Positions 43,436 through 51,807 of a stretch of DNA of 60,872 bases are shown here, piece after piece. The DNA is taken from positions 1-60,872 of the forward strand of contig DATGXG010000009.1 in assembly GCA_035299085.1 (NCBI GenBank), read 5' to 3'. The notes beneath the pieces are model-generated. The model saw only the letters and a list, made by a program, of their open reading frames with translations. It searched no databases and was not told the DNA's origin. This stretch comes from Bacteroidales bacterium (GTDB taxonomy: Bacteria > Bacteroidota > Bacteroidia > Bacteroidales > UBA10428). A program made the translations under genes and the position numbers. Position 1 is the first letter of the stretch. Every line of letters begins with the position of its first letter.

Positions 43436-44932
43436 ATGCTTTTCAATTCAATTGAATTTCTTGTTTTCCTGCCTGTAGTTTTTGTCATCTACTGGTTCAT
43501 CGTATACAGGCAACTTAAGGTACAGAATGCCTTTCTGCTCACTGCCAGTTATGTCTTTTATGCCTGGTGGGACTGGCGCTTCCTGTTCCTGCTTTTTGGC
43601 ATAGCCATTCTTAATTATTTTGCAGGAATTGCTGTTGAACCCGGCCGGCCTGAGAAAAGCAGGAAATTCTGGCTGCTGGCTGCTCTAATAGCAAATATCG
43701 GGACTCTTTGCGTTTTCAAATATTATAATTTTTTCATTGACAGTTTTATTAACCTTGTATCTCTTACGGGATATCATCTGCCGAGATCATCCACAAGGAT
43801 AATCCTACCGATAGGTATAAGTTTCTATACCTTTTTGTCAATCAGTTATATTATCGACATTTATAAAGAAAAGTTACAGGCAAACCGGAATGTTATTGAT
43901 GTATTGCTGACGCTTGGTTTTTTCCCGATTGTTTTAGCCGGTCCTATCCAGCGGCCTGTTACCCTGCTGCCACAGATCGGCACTGAACGGCAGTTTGATC
44001 AATATAAAGCCGCTGACGGGCTAAGGCAAATTCTTTGGGGACTTTTTAAAAAGATTGTGCTTGCTGATACGTGTGCGGTTAATGCTGATTACATTTTCGC
44101 TAACCATGGCACATTGAACGGAAGCGTCCTGGCGTTGGGAGCTGTGTTTTTTGCCTTCCAGATTTATGGTGATTTTTCAGGATACTCGGATATTGCAATA
44201 GGAATAGGCCGGTTATTCGGATTTGACCTGATGAGAAATTTTGCCTTTCCGTATTTCTCAACCAATATAGCCATGTTCTGGCAAAGGTGGCACATATCCC
44301 TTACAACCTGGTTCAGGGATTATGTTTTTCTGCCCATATCTTTTGCTGTTTCGTCGGGACTCCACAGTGAAAAAGTGTTCTTCATGAAAGCTGACCTTTA
44401 CATATACATAATCGCCAGCCTTATCACATGGTTCCTTACAGGTTTGTGGCATGGAGCCAATTTCACTTTCATTGTCTGGGGTATGATCCATGGGTTCATG
44501 CTGATCCTGTATCAGTGGCAAAAAGCCCCCAGGAAGAAAATGCTTAAAAAGGCCGGTATTAAAGCGGACAGCCTTGCCATTACTATTCCTGAATCAATTG
44601 TTACCCTGGCTGTAGTTGCTTTTGCCTGGATATTCTTCAAAGCGTCATCTGTAAATGAAGCCCTGAGTTACATTAACAATATGTTTACTCACGGGTTGTT
44701 TACCATTTCCATACTTGATTTGAGAGGACGTGGTATTACATCAACACTGATTGACGGTACCATTGCCATTATGGCTGTGATAATAATTGAATATATACAG
44801 CGGGACAAACAACACGGACTTGAAATCAGCAATTATCCTAAACCATTGAGATGGAGCCTATATTGGATAATCAGTTTCTTTTGCCTTATATATCTTGGCG
44901 ATCAGCGAACCTTTATTTATTTTCAGTTCTAA
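43436..44932 (+). CDS. MBOAT-family O-acyltransferase (AlgI/DltB-like)
   Basis: 498 residues with about ten to twelve membrane helices. Family landmarks: LPIGISFYTFLSISYIIDIY, FFPIVLAGPIQRP, FQIYGDFSGYSDIAIGIGRLFG, FWQRWHISLTTWFRDYVF (H286) and the catalytic-type H339 in TGLWHGANFTF. MBOAT proteins pass acyl groups from a cytoplasmic carrier through the membrane to an extracytoplasmic acceptor. The signatures are closest to AlgI-type polysaccharide acetylases. Third gene of the four-gene operon. Confidence 0.92.
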   Translation: MLFNSIEFLVFLPVVFVIYWFIVYRQLKVQNAFLLTASYVFYAWWDWRFLFLLFGIAILNYFAGIAVEPGRPEKSRKFWLLAALIANIGTLCVFKYYNFFIDSFINLVSLTGYHLPRSSTRIILPIGISFYTFLSISYIIDIYKEKLQANRNVIDVLLTLGFFPIVLAGPIQRPVTLLPQIGTERQFDQYKAADGLRQILWGLFKKIVLADTCAVNADYIFANHGTLNGSVLALGAVFFAFQIYGDFSGYSDIAIGIGRLFGFDLMRNFAFPYFSTNIAMFWQRWHISLTTWFRDYVFLPISFAVSSGLHSEKVFFMKADLYIYIIASLITWFLTGLWHGANFTFIVWGMIHGFMLILYQWQKAPRKKMLKKAGIKADSLAITIPESIVTLAVVAFAWIFFKASSVNEALSYINNMFTHGLFTISILDLRGRGITSTLIDGTIAIMAVIIIEYIQRDKQHGLEISNYPKPLRWSLYWIISFFCLIYLGDQRTFIYFQF

Positions 44933-44942
44933 AGTAAACCCG

Positions 44943-45839
44943 ATGAGAAAATTTTTAATCCGGTTTTTGGTTTACCTCATCCCTCTTCCGCTATACATGG
45001 GCTTTATATACATAGTGGATCCGTATAACTTTGCCGATAAAAGCCATCTGATTTCGTATGACATAAAGTTACAGATTGCAGAAAAAATGGATCCCTTCTT
45101 ATGGAAGATGCTGCAATACAAGCATGATACATCACACTGCATTATCCTGGGGGACTCGAGGGCGAATAAAATCCAAAGCGCCCATGTAACAGAAATTACA
45201 GGTAACAGGTATTATAATTTCAGTTATCCGGGCGGAACTCTTTCCGATATGATTGAAACGTTCTGGATAGCTGATAAAATAGTTGACTTAAAAGAAGTAT
45301 ACATAGGTGTTAGCTTTAATCTTTACAACGGTTTTGAAACCAACAATCATGTAAAGCAGGCTTCAGCTATTATGAAAAATTTCTTCACCTATTCTTTCAG
45401 TAAAATTACATTCATCAGCACCATTAAATGCATTGGCAAGCAGTTTTTTTCAAAGAAAATGACTGTAGGTTTACCCGATATGAATAAAGATGAATTTTGG
45501 AATTATGAATTGGAGGAAGTTGCCACAAGATACTATCAGAAATATAAGTACCCTGACAACTATCATGAACAGTTAATTCAGATCGCGGATTACTGCCATA
45601 AGAAAGACATCAGGCTTGTGTTTTTTATGCCCCCCAATCATATCGACTGGCAGAAAAGAGTTGCTGATTTCGGTCTCTTGAAGGAACAGCAACATTTTAT
45701 AACTGATATCGGAAAATTGGGCCCGCTTTACAACATGGATACAACCAACGAATTCACAAAAAACAAGGTAAATTACCTTGATCCGGTTCACCCTGTAAAT
45801 GATTCCATACTGCTGAAGGTCTTGTGGCATGTTAAATGA
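44943..45839 (+). CDS. Membrane-anchored SGNH-fold protein (DltD/AlgJ-like role)
   Basis: 298 residues from the ATG at 44943; the open frame begins earlier but overlaps the MBOAT gene. One N-terminal helix (about 7-25) anchors a periplasmic domain. A GDSR block (S72 in IILGDSRANK) and a D-x-x-H block (D280, H283 in LDPVHPVND) form an SGNH-type Ser-His-Asp set. This is the architecture of DltD and AlgJ/AlgX, the partners that complete acyl transfer to the polymer. Overall similarity to those families is weak, so the call rests on motif plus operon position. Confidence 0.75.
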   Translation: MRKFLIRFLVYLIPLPLYMGFIYIVDPYNFADKSHLISYDIKLQIAEKMDPFLWKMLQYKHDTSHCIILGDSRANKIQSAHVTEITGNRYYNFSYPGGTLSDMIETFWIADKIVDLKEVYIGVSFNLYNGFETNNHVKQASAIMKNFFTYSFSKITFISTIKCIGKQFFSKKMTVGLPDMNKDEFWNYELEEVATRYYQKYKYPDNYHEQLIQIADYCHKKDIRLVFFMPPNHIDWQKRVADFGLLKEQQHFITDIGKLGPLYNMDTTNEFTKNKVNYLDPVHPVNDSILLKVLWHVK

Positions 45840-45896
45840 ATGAAGAATGAAGAATGAAGAATGAAAAATGAAGAATGAAGAATGAAGAATGTAGAA
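45836..45896. repeat. 7-bp tandem repeat (GAATGAA type)
   Basis: About eight copies of ATGAAGA/ATGAAAA units begin within the last codons of the SGNH gene, followed to 45987 by AT-rich sequence with mirror-like TTCATTATTTCATT. It probably terminates nothing; no stem is present. Confidence 0.8.
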
Positions 45897-45987
45897 AGAA
45901 AAGATTACCCGCAGTTGGTGGAGGCTTTGTTTTAGCCACTAGCTTATAGCCTTCTCATTCATTTTTTCATTATTTCATTATTCATTC

Positions 45988-47631
45988 TCAGCTCTCCTTC
46001 AAAAACCCATCCACCTTTTCAAAAAACTCTTTAATATCGATAGGTTTTGTAATATAATCGTTACAACCCAGTTTTTGGCATTTGACAAGGTCATCCTGCA
46101 TTACAAAAGCAGTCTGGGCAATAATCGGAACTTTCCGATTGAATTGTCGGATCATTTTTGTTGCCTCGAAACCGTCCATTTCAGGCATCTTGATATCCAT
46201 CAGGATTAAATCGATTTTATTTATGGTTCTGCATAGTTCAACTGCTTCCATGCCATTCCTGGCGAGCAATACCTGCGCCGAAGTATCATGAAGTACAGCT
46301 TCAAGAAACTTAAAATTGATTTCATCATCCTCTGCAACAAGAATCACCTTATCTTTCCACATGTAGGAAGGTATAACATATTCCTCTTCAGGGGCCAGCA
46401 CATGATAGGATTCGGGAACTGCCTCAAAGGGAATCGTAAAAAAGAATGTAGATCCCTGACCGAGTTCTGATTCAACCCAGATTTTACCACCCATGAGCCG
46501 GATAAGATTTTTAGCAATGTTCAATCCAAGTCCTGACCCTTCTGATTTGCCATTAACTTCTTCTTCAGAGGACCTGCTGAACAATTTTTTTTGCAAATCG
46601 CGTGAAAGTCCGATACCGGTATCTTTCACATAAAATTCAATTCGTTGTTCGCTTATGGGTTTATAACCGATCTCAATACCTCCCTTTTCGGTGAATTTCA
46701 CCGAATTGCTGATAAGGCTCCATATGAGTTGCTGAAGTCTGCCGGGATCAGTGTAAATGGTAATTCCCTTGATTTCCGGATAGGTAATCCGTATATCAAG
46801 ATGCTCTTTATTTTGTGCTGCCTTATACTGGTTGAAAGAGGACAGGAGTTCTTTCATCAGCAATTCAAGGTTGCAGGGTGATTTTCGGATAGTGATTTTT
46901 CCGGTCTCCATCCTTGTAAGCTCAACCACATCATCAATCATTTTAAGGAGAAGGATTCCCTGGTTTTTAATGGTTCTCACATACTCAACTCTTTTGTCGT
47001 ACGGGAGATTGCCAATGTTCAGCAACTCGCTGAAACCGATTATGGAATTCATAGGAGTCCGGATATCATGAGAGATATTGGTAAGAAGAGTATTTTTAAG
47101 TTTCTCTGATTCTTCGGCCTTATCTCTTGACCGGATGAGTTCCTTTTTTATTTTATCCTGTTTGGTAATATCCTTTATGGTGGCAATGAATGAATCGTTC
47201 CGGGTGCCAACGGGCAAAAAGGATAATGAGATCATTCTGAATTCACGGCCTTCTCCTTCTGCCCGTGCGATTTTCATTTCTGTTTCCGGAATCTTGAATC
47301 CCTGGGAGATGTCATTCAGGGTTTTCTCGAATGCTTGCCTGTCCTCGGGTAAAACAGAATTACGGATCTGATCGAGGGACATATGTGCTTCACCTTTATA
47401 ACCCAGTATTTCCTTTGCCGCTTGCGACAACCATACTTTTTCACCATCGTAGGTTATTATACCTATTCCGCCGGTATCAAGCAGTTTAAGAGTAAACTTA
47501 AGATTGAAAAACGAGTTTTCGTCTATGGAGATCTTATCAATTACCTCCCGGAGCCGGTTAATTTCATTGTCCTTTTCAGCTAACCTTGCTTTTAGTTCTG
47601 TGATTTCCTTTTTTTTATTTCCCAATACCAT
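45988..47631 (-). CDS. Soluble PAS hybrid histidine kinase with receiver domain
   Basis: 547 residues without membrane helices. Order: short coiled coil (5-35), PAS (about 45-155), HisKA with H188 in LLTNISHDIRTPM, HATPase (GSGLGLNIAKN), and a C-terminal receiver with D479 in LILMDIKMPEMDG. No DNA-binding output. It starts 35 bp after the GAF/PAS membrane sensor gene on the same strand. The two together have the parts of one long hybrid sensor, so they may act as a complex joined by their coiled coils. The phosphotransfer target is not in the window. Confidence 0.92.
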   Translation of the reverse strand: MVLGNKKKEITELKARLAEKDNEINRLREVIDKISIDENSFFNLKFTLKLLDTGGIGIITYDGEKVWLSQAAKEILGYKGEAHMSLDQIRNSVLPEDRQAFEKTLNDISQGFKIPETEMKIARAEGEGREFRMISLSFLPVGTRNDSFIATIKDITKQDKIKKELIRSRDKAEESEKLKNTLLTNISHDIRTPMNSIIGFSELLNIGNLPYDKRVEYVRTIKNQGILLLKMIDDVVELTRMETGKITIRKSPCNLELLMKELLSSFNQYKAAQNKEHLDIRITYPEIKGITIYTDPGRLQQLIWSLISNSVKFTEKGGIEIGYKPISEQRIEFYVKDTGIGLSRDLQKKLFSRSSEEEVNGKSEGSGLGLNIAKNLIRLMGGKIWVESELGQGSTFFFTIPFEAVPESYHVLAPEEEYVIPSYMWKDKVILVAEDDEINFKFLEAVLHDTSAQVLLARNGMEAVELCRTINKIDLILMDIKMPEMDGFEATKMIRQFNRKVPIIAQTAFVMQDDLVKCQKLGCNDYITKPIDIKEFFEKVDGFLKES

Positions 47632-47666
47632 GTTTATGGACAGGTTTAAAATGAAATCGATGCCAT

Positions 47667-49943
47667 TTATTTATCCGTTATTTGAAATATTGCCATATAT
47701 GCATTTTCACCCTCCGCACGTGCCTTTGTCAGCATGACTGACACGTGCCTTTCTTTTCCGTTTTTATCAATTATATGCGACTTTCTTCGAATGCCTGTTA
47801 TCTTCTGTTCGCCTGGTCTGGTAAAGCTTCCAAGTATTTCATCCTTTTCGGTAAGGATTTCAGGAAAAAGAATGCTGACATCCTGGTTAACCACCTCATC
47901 ACGTTTGGTACCCCATAACTTTTCAGCAGCTTTATTAAAGAATACAATCCGGTTATCATGAGCCGTAGTCACCACGGCATCGGCAATTTCTTCCAGGATT
48001 TTTTCATTCAGGTTCTTTGCTTTTTCAACCTCTTTATATTGAGCCATAAGTTCATTCCGGGTCTCACGTAACTTATTACCGAGTTCTTTTTCAGCTTCCC
48101 TGATCTGCTTTTCCTGTTTCTTTAGCGTGTCCAGAGCTGTATGTAATTCTGCTTCCAGATGCTTTTCATGAGTGATGTCCTGCCCGGTAAACAGGATATT
48201 CTCGGTTTCATGTGAAGCGTTATGAGTAACATTGAACGTCCCTTTCAACCAAAGGTCATCTCCCTTTGAAGATTTCGCTTTTATAATTCCTGTATGGGCA
48301 TTTCCGTTAATGATGGTATCCCAATGCCGGTTAAAAGATTCTGTCTCAACCGGATTTATCAGGTCAAAAATAACCATCGACCGGGCTTCTTTCTGAGAAA
48401 TCTTCACGAGGTCCGTGAAATTTTTATTGCAGTCCAGTATATTTCCGTTTATATCCAATGACAGGCTAATTCCGCTTGCTTTAACAGAATCGGCTATAAC
48501 TTCATGTTTTTCGAGCTGTCTTCTTTCTTCCGTTGCATCAATGCCAAGATACATTACTCTTGAAACCGAGTTGTCATCATAAAGAATAGTGCTTAATGAT
48601 GCCATGGACCATAATTCTTTACCGGTACGCGTAACATGCTTAAGATATCCTTTATATGGAATTCCGTTTGAAAGGCATTCACTCCATATCCGGGCAAATT
48701 CTTCACGGTAATCTTCATCGATCAGTTCTTTCAGGTCTTTTCCTTCAATCCTGAGATCGGAGCTGTATTCAAACTTTGAATAAAACAACTGGTTTCCTGA
48801 AAGCAACAATCCCTGGGGATCAAATTCAGCCTGGATAATATTTTTCTTCAATGTATCTTCAAGCATCACCAGGCGCTGGGTTTGCCTGACTGATTCTTCC
48901 TGGGTAGCCTGCAATTCTTCCATATTCTGCCTCATTTCTTCTTCATGCGAAGTGAGGATTTGGGTTTGAGCCTTTGATTCTTCGAGCAGCCTGGCGGTAC
49001 GGATATTGGTTTTCACGGCGGAAAGAGTGGCTCCTACACTTTCAGCTGTTTTTTCAAGAAGACTGATGTGGTTGGGTTCAAACTTGGAAAAAGATGCAAA
49101 TTCCATTACCCCGTAGATCTCATCCTCATAAATCATGGGAACCACAATGAGGCTTTCAGGATTAGCCTCTCCAAGTCCTGAAGTCACCGTGATATATTCC
49201 TGTGGAACATTTTTGAGGTAAATGGTTTTCTTTTCAAGCGCACATGTACCAATGAGCCCATCTCCCCATTTTATTTTCTGGTCGGCGAATTTGCGCCTGT
49301 CGTATGCAAAAAATGCGTTCAGATTGAAAAACCTGTTATAGGAATCACTGTCGTCAAGAACGTAGAATCCACCCTGAACGGCGTTCACATACTTGGTAAG
49401 ATCCTTGATCACATGAAATGAGAGCTGTTCCGGCTCATGAATATAATTCCTGAGGATTTCACTGAAATGAGCAAGTCCGTCAGCGATCCAATTCCTTTCT
49501 TCTTCCGCCTTTCGGATTTTCTGGCTGTTATCTTCGTTGGTTTTAAGAGTTTCCCTCAGATCGACAAGCGTATCGCCAAGAGCATCGTTATCTTCGAGTT
49601 TACAGTCTACATTGAAATTGCCGTGTGTCAGTTGATGGTTGAATTCCATCACATGTTCGATCCGGGATTGCTCTTTATCAATAATTGTTTGTTTCTCTTC
49701 AAGTTTGATTACGAATCGTTTACTGATGAAAAAAACTGAAGCAGGGAAAAGAAGCGTAAATGCAATTATGATCCAGCTTGCGGGATTATTTCTGAAAAGC
49801 CATTGGATGCCTTTGAATGAGAAGTCGGCCTCCCTGCTGGCTGAAAGGGCTATAAACAGTGAGAATATGAACAGCAGAACTGCTGCAATAGTTGCAAAAA
49901 CAGTATATTCAGTATATTTTTCCCTTTTATTTTGAGTATCCAT
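47667..49943 (-). CDS. Membrane GAF/multi-PAS sensor protein without kinase domain
   Basis: 758 residues from the ATG at 49943. Two membrane helices (about 14-35 and 57-74), a HAMP-like linker, a GAF domain (about 165-310; GDGLIGTCALEKKTIYLKNVP), a coiled coil, PAS at about 375-490, 500-610 and 665-758, with another coiled coil before the last. The protein stops after the third PAS (FQITDK); no HisKA, GGDEF or other output domain is present. The kinase gene follows 35 bp downstream. It is most likely the sensory half of a split sensor. Confidence 0.88.
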   Translation of the reverse strand: MDTQNKREKYTEYTVFATIAAVLLFIFSLFIALSASREADFSFKGIQWLFRNNPASWIIIAFTLLFPASVFFISKRFVIKLEEKQTIIDKEQSRIEHVMEFNHQLTHGNFNVDCKLEDNDALGDTLVDLRETLKTNEDNSQKIRKAEEERNWIADGLAHFSEILRNYIHEPEQLSFHVIKDLTKYVNAVQGGFYVLDDSDSYNRFFNLNAFFAYDRRKFADQKIKWGDGLIGTCALEKKTIYLKNVPQEYITVTSGLGEANPESLIVVPMIYEDEIYGVMEFASFSKFEPNHISLLEKTAESVGATLSAVKTNIRTARLLEESKAQTQILTSHEEEMRQNMEELQATQEESVRQTQRLVMLEDTLKKNIIQAEFDPQGLLLSGNQLFYSKFEYSSDLRIEGKDLKELIDEDYREEFARIWSECLSNGIPYKGYLKHVTRTGKELWSMASLSTILYDDNSVSRVMYLGIDATEERRQLEKHEVIADSVKASGISLSLDINGNILDCNKNFTDLVKISQKEARSMVIFDLINPVETESFNRHWDTIINGNAHTGIIKAKSSKGDDLWLKGTFNVTHNASHETENILFTGQDITHEKHLEAELHTALDTLKKQEKQIREAEKELGNKLRETRNELMAQYKEVEKAKNLNEKILEEIADAVVTTAHDNRIVFFNKAAEKLWGTKRDEVVNQDVSILFPEILTEKDEILGSFTRPGEQKITGIRRKSHIIDKNGKERHVSVMLTKARAEGENAYMAIFQITDK

Positions 49944-50023
49944 AGTAGTGGAATTTGGATATATTATACTGTTAAATTTAAAAGTAGTTAATATTTTTAA
50001 TAACAAAAAATCTAAAAACTAAC

Positions 50024-50491
50024 ATGGAAAGTACTTCATTCTTATCCCGGGAGGATTTTACAGGTGTAATAAGGAATTCACCGCTTATTGCCATTGATTT
50101 GATAGTTAAGAATAGCAGGGGCGAAGTGCTCCTGGGATTCAGGAACAATTCTCCTGCCAGGAATACATGGTTTGTGCCGGGAGGCAGAATCAGAAAGAAT
50201 GAGACCATTGAAAAAGCTTTTCAACGGATTACAGGGGATGAATTGGGACAGGTTTTGCAATTAACCGATAGTCAATTCTATGGAATCTTTGAACATTTTT
50301 ATCCCGGCGAGAACACTTTTGATGAGCCCGGTCTGGATACACATTACATCAACCTGGCCTATGAAATAAGAAACTTTGATGAAACCAACCTTAACCTTCG
50401 TCACCAGCATACCGGTTTCAGGTGGATGACAGTGGAACAGGTGTTAACCGATCGGGGAGTTCATCAGAATGCAAGGTTGTATTTTAAATAA
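50024..50491 (+). CDS. gmm: GDP-mannose mannosyl hydrolase (Nudix)
   Basis: 155 residues. Resemblance to E. coli Gmm/NudD runs the full length: FLSREDFTGVIRNSPLIAIDLIV, RGEVLLGFRNN, TWFVPGGRIRKNET, an altered Nudix box with QRITGDELG in place of REVxEE (typical of this subfamily), FYGIFEHFY, THYINLAYE, and the final VHQNARLYF. It hydrolyses GDP-mannose or GDP-glucose and is commonly found in polysaccharide gene clusters, as here. Divergent from the sensor gene; an AT-rich stretch with CGTTTAT-CAA-ATAAACG (50515-50531) follows the stop and may act as a weak terminator. Confidence 0.9.
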   Translation: MESTSFLSREDFTGVIRNSPLIAIDLIVKNSRGEVLLGFRNNSPARNTWFVPGGRIRKNETIEKAFQRITGDELGQVLQLTDSQFYGIFEHFYPGENTFDEPGLDTHYINLAYEIRNFDETNLNLRHQHTGFRWMTVEQVLTDRGVHQNARLYFK

Positions 50492-50610
50492 TATCGTTTA
50501 TCAATCATAATTATACGTTTATCAAATAAACGTTATCATTGATTAATTAATTAATAGGGCAATTAATTTCCGATTTATCTTTGGATACCTACATTCCAAA
50601 TTAACCCTTA

Positions 50611-51771
50611 ATGACAGATTATTTTCAGTACGTTCATAATTTAAGCTGGGGAAATAAGTTTGAACAATTCGGTTCAAATATTAGAGAAACGGTAATATCA
50701 CTATTAATCAAAGAAATAGATGATTATAATGCATTGGAAAGATGTATACTTAATGAATCAAGTGAGGAAGTTTTAAGCTATATTACCGGTTTCGTAAATC
50801 TGAAAAAGCATTATAGAAATACAATTTTATCAACCCATACATCTTCATATATTGATAATGTAGATTTTAACTCAGTCTCTAGTATTATCAATCTGAGTAA
50901 AATAAACTCCACTCAGCGAATAAACAAACTTTTCCGTTCGGTTAATACGTTGTTGCCAAAATTTGGAGTGTATATAGGCAAGATAGAAACATATGGCGAC
51001 CGAAAAATCAATTTTCTTAAGAGATTTGGCAGGACAAAAGGTCAGGTGGTATGGTTTGTTGACTTCATTATAAATCGTATTATACCAAGGTTAAAATATA
51101 TTGACAGGATATATTATGGTCTTACAAATGGACGGCGTCATTGCATGTCAACGTCCGAATTATTGGGAAGACTTGTTTACTGCGGTTTCTGCATTGTAGA
51201 TATACGGTCAATAGATGGAATCAGTTATTTTGTTGCGAAGAAAGTTAGTTCTCCAATGACTAAGCTGCAATCTTCCTATTATCCGATAATCTCGCTTCCA
51301 CGCGTCGGAAGGAACGGATGCCTGATGAAAGTGTGGAAAATACGTACTATGCATCCATACTCAGAGTATATACAGGATTATGTTATCAGGAGAAACGGCT
51401 ATAATGAAGCCGGCAAACCGGCAAATGATTTCAGAATTACGAGGTCGGGCAATCTCTTAAGAAAATTGTGGATTGATGAATTCCCGCAACTTCTCCAGGT
51501 ATTTAGGGGTGAAATGAAACTTGTGGGTGTTCGGCCTCTTAGTGCGACTCGTTATAATGAATTTCCGGATGATCTGAAGGCTGAAAGGATTCGTCTTAAG
51601 CCGGGTTGTATAGCGCCATATGTTGCCTTAAATATGCCTGGTGACAAAGAGAGCATTGAAGCAGACAGAATTTATATCGAGAAATATAAACAGCACCCGG
51701 TTCTTACGGATATAACGTATTTCTTCAAAGGCGTCTGCAATATCCTTGTCAATCGAGTTAAACATAATTAG
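50611..51771 (+). CDS. Sugar (phosphoglycosyl) transferase lacking the N-terminal membrane helix
   Basis: 386 residues. The C-terminal half is a bacterial sugar-transferase (PF02397-like) core: VWKIRTMHPY, FRITRSGNLLRKLWIDEFPQL with the catalytic D289-E290 dyad, GEMKLVGVRPLS, and a PGCIAPY block. The usual re-entrant membrane helix before the core is missing. The N-terminal 220 residues are polar and helical, with GRLVYCGFCIVDIR and SYFVAKK phrases also seen in Bacteroidota homologues I recall. It probably starts a lipid-linked glycan, but membrane association must be by another route. Flanked by gmm and the dehydratase gene. Confidence 0.82.
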   Translation: MTDYFQYVHNLSWGNKFEQFGSNIRETVISLLIKEIDDYNALERCILNESSEEVLSYITGFVNLKKHYRNTILSTHTSSYIDNVDFNSVSSIINLSKINSTQRINKLFRSVNTLLPKFGVYIGKIETYGDRKINFLKRFGRTKGQVVWFVDFIINRIIPRLKYIDRIYYGLTNGRRHCMSTSELLGRLVYCGFCIVDIRSIDGISYFVAKKVSSPMTKLQSSYYPIISLPRVGRNGCLMKVWKIRTMHPYSEYIQDYVIRRNGYNEAGKPANDFRITRSGNLLRKLWIDEFPQLLQVFRGEMKLVGVRPLSATRYNEFPDDLKAERIRLKPGCIAPYVALNMPGDKESIEADRIYIEKYKQHPVLTDITYFFKGVCNILVNRVKHN

Positions 51772-51807
51772 ATTCAAAACCTGGCAGATTTGGTGATTTA
51801 TCCAGAA

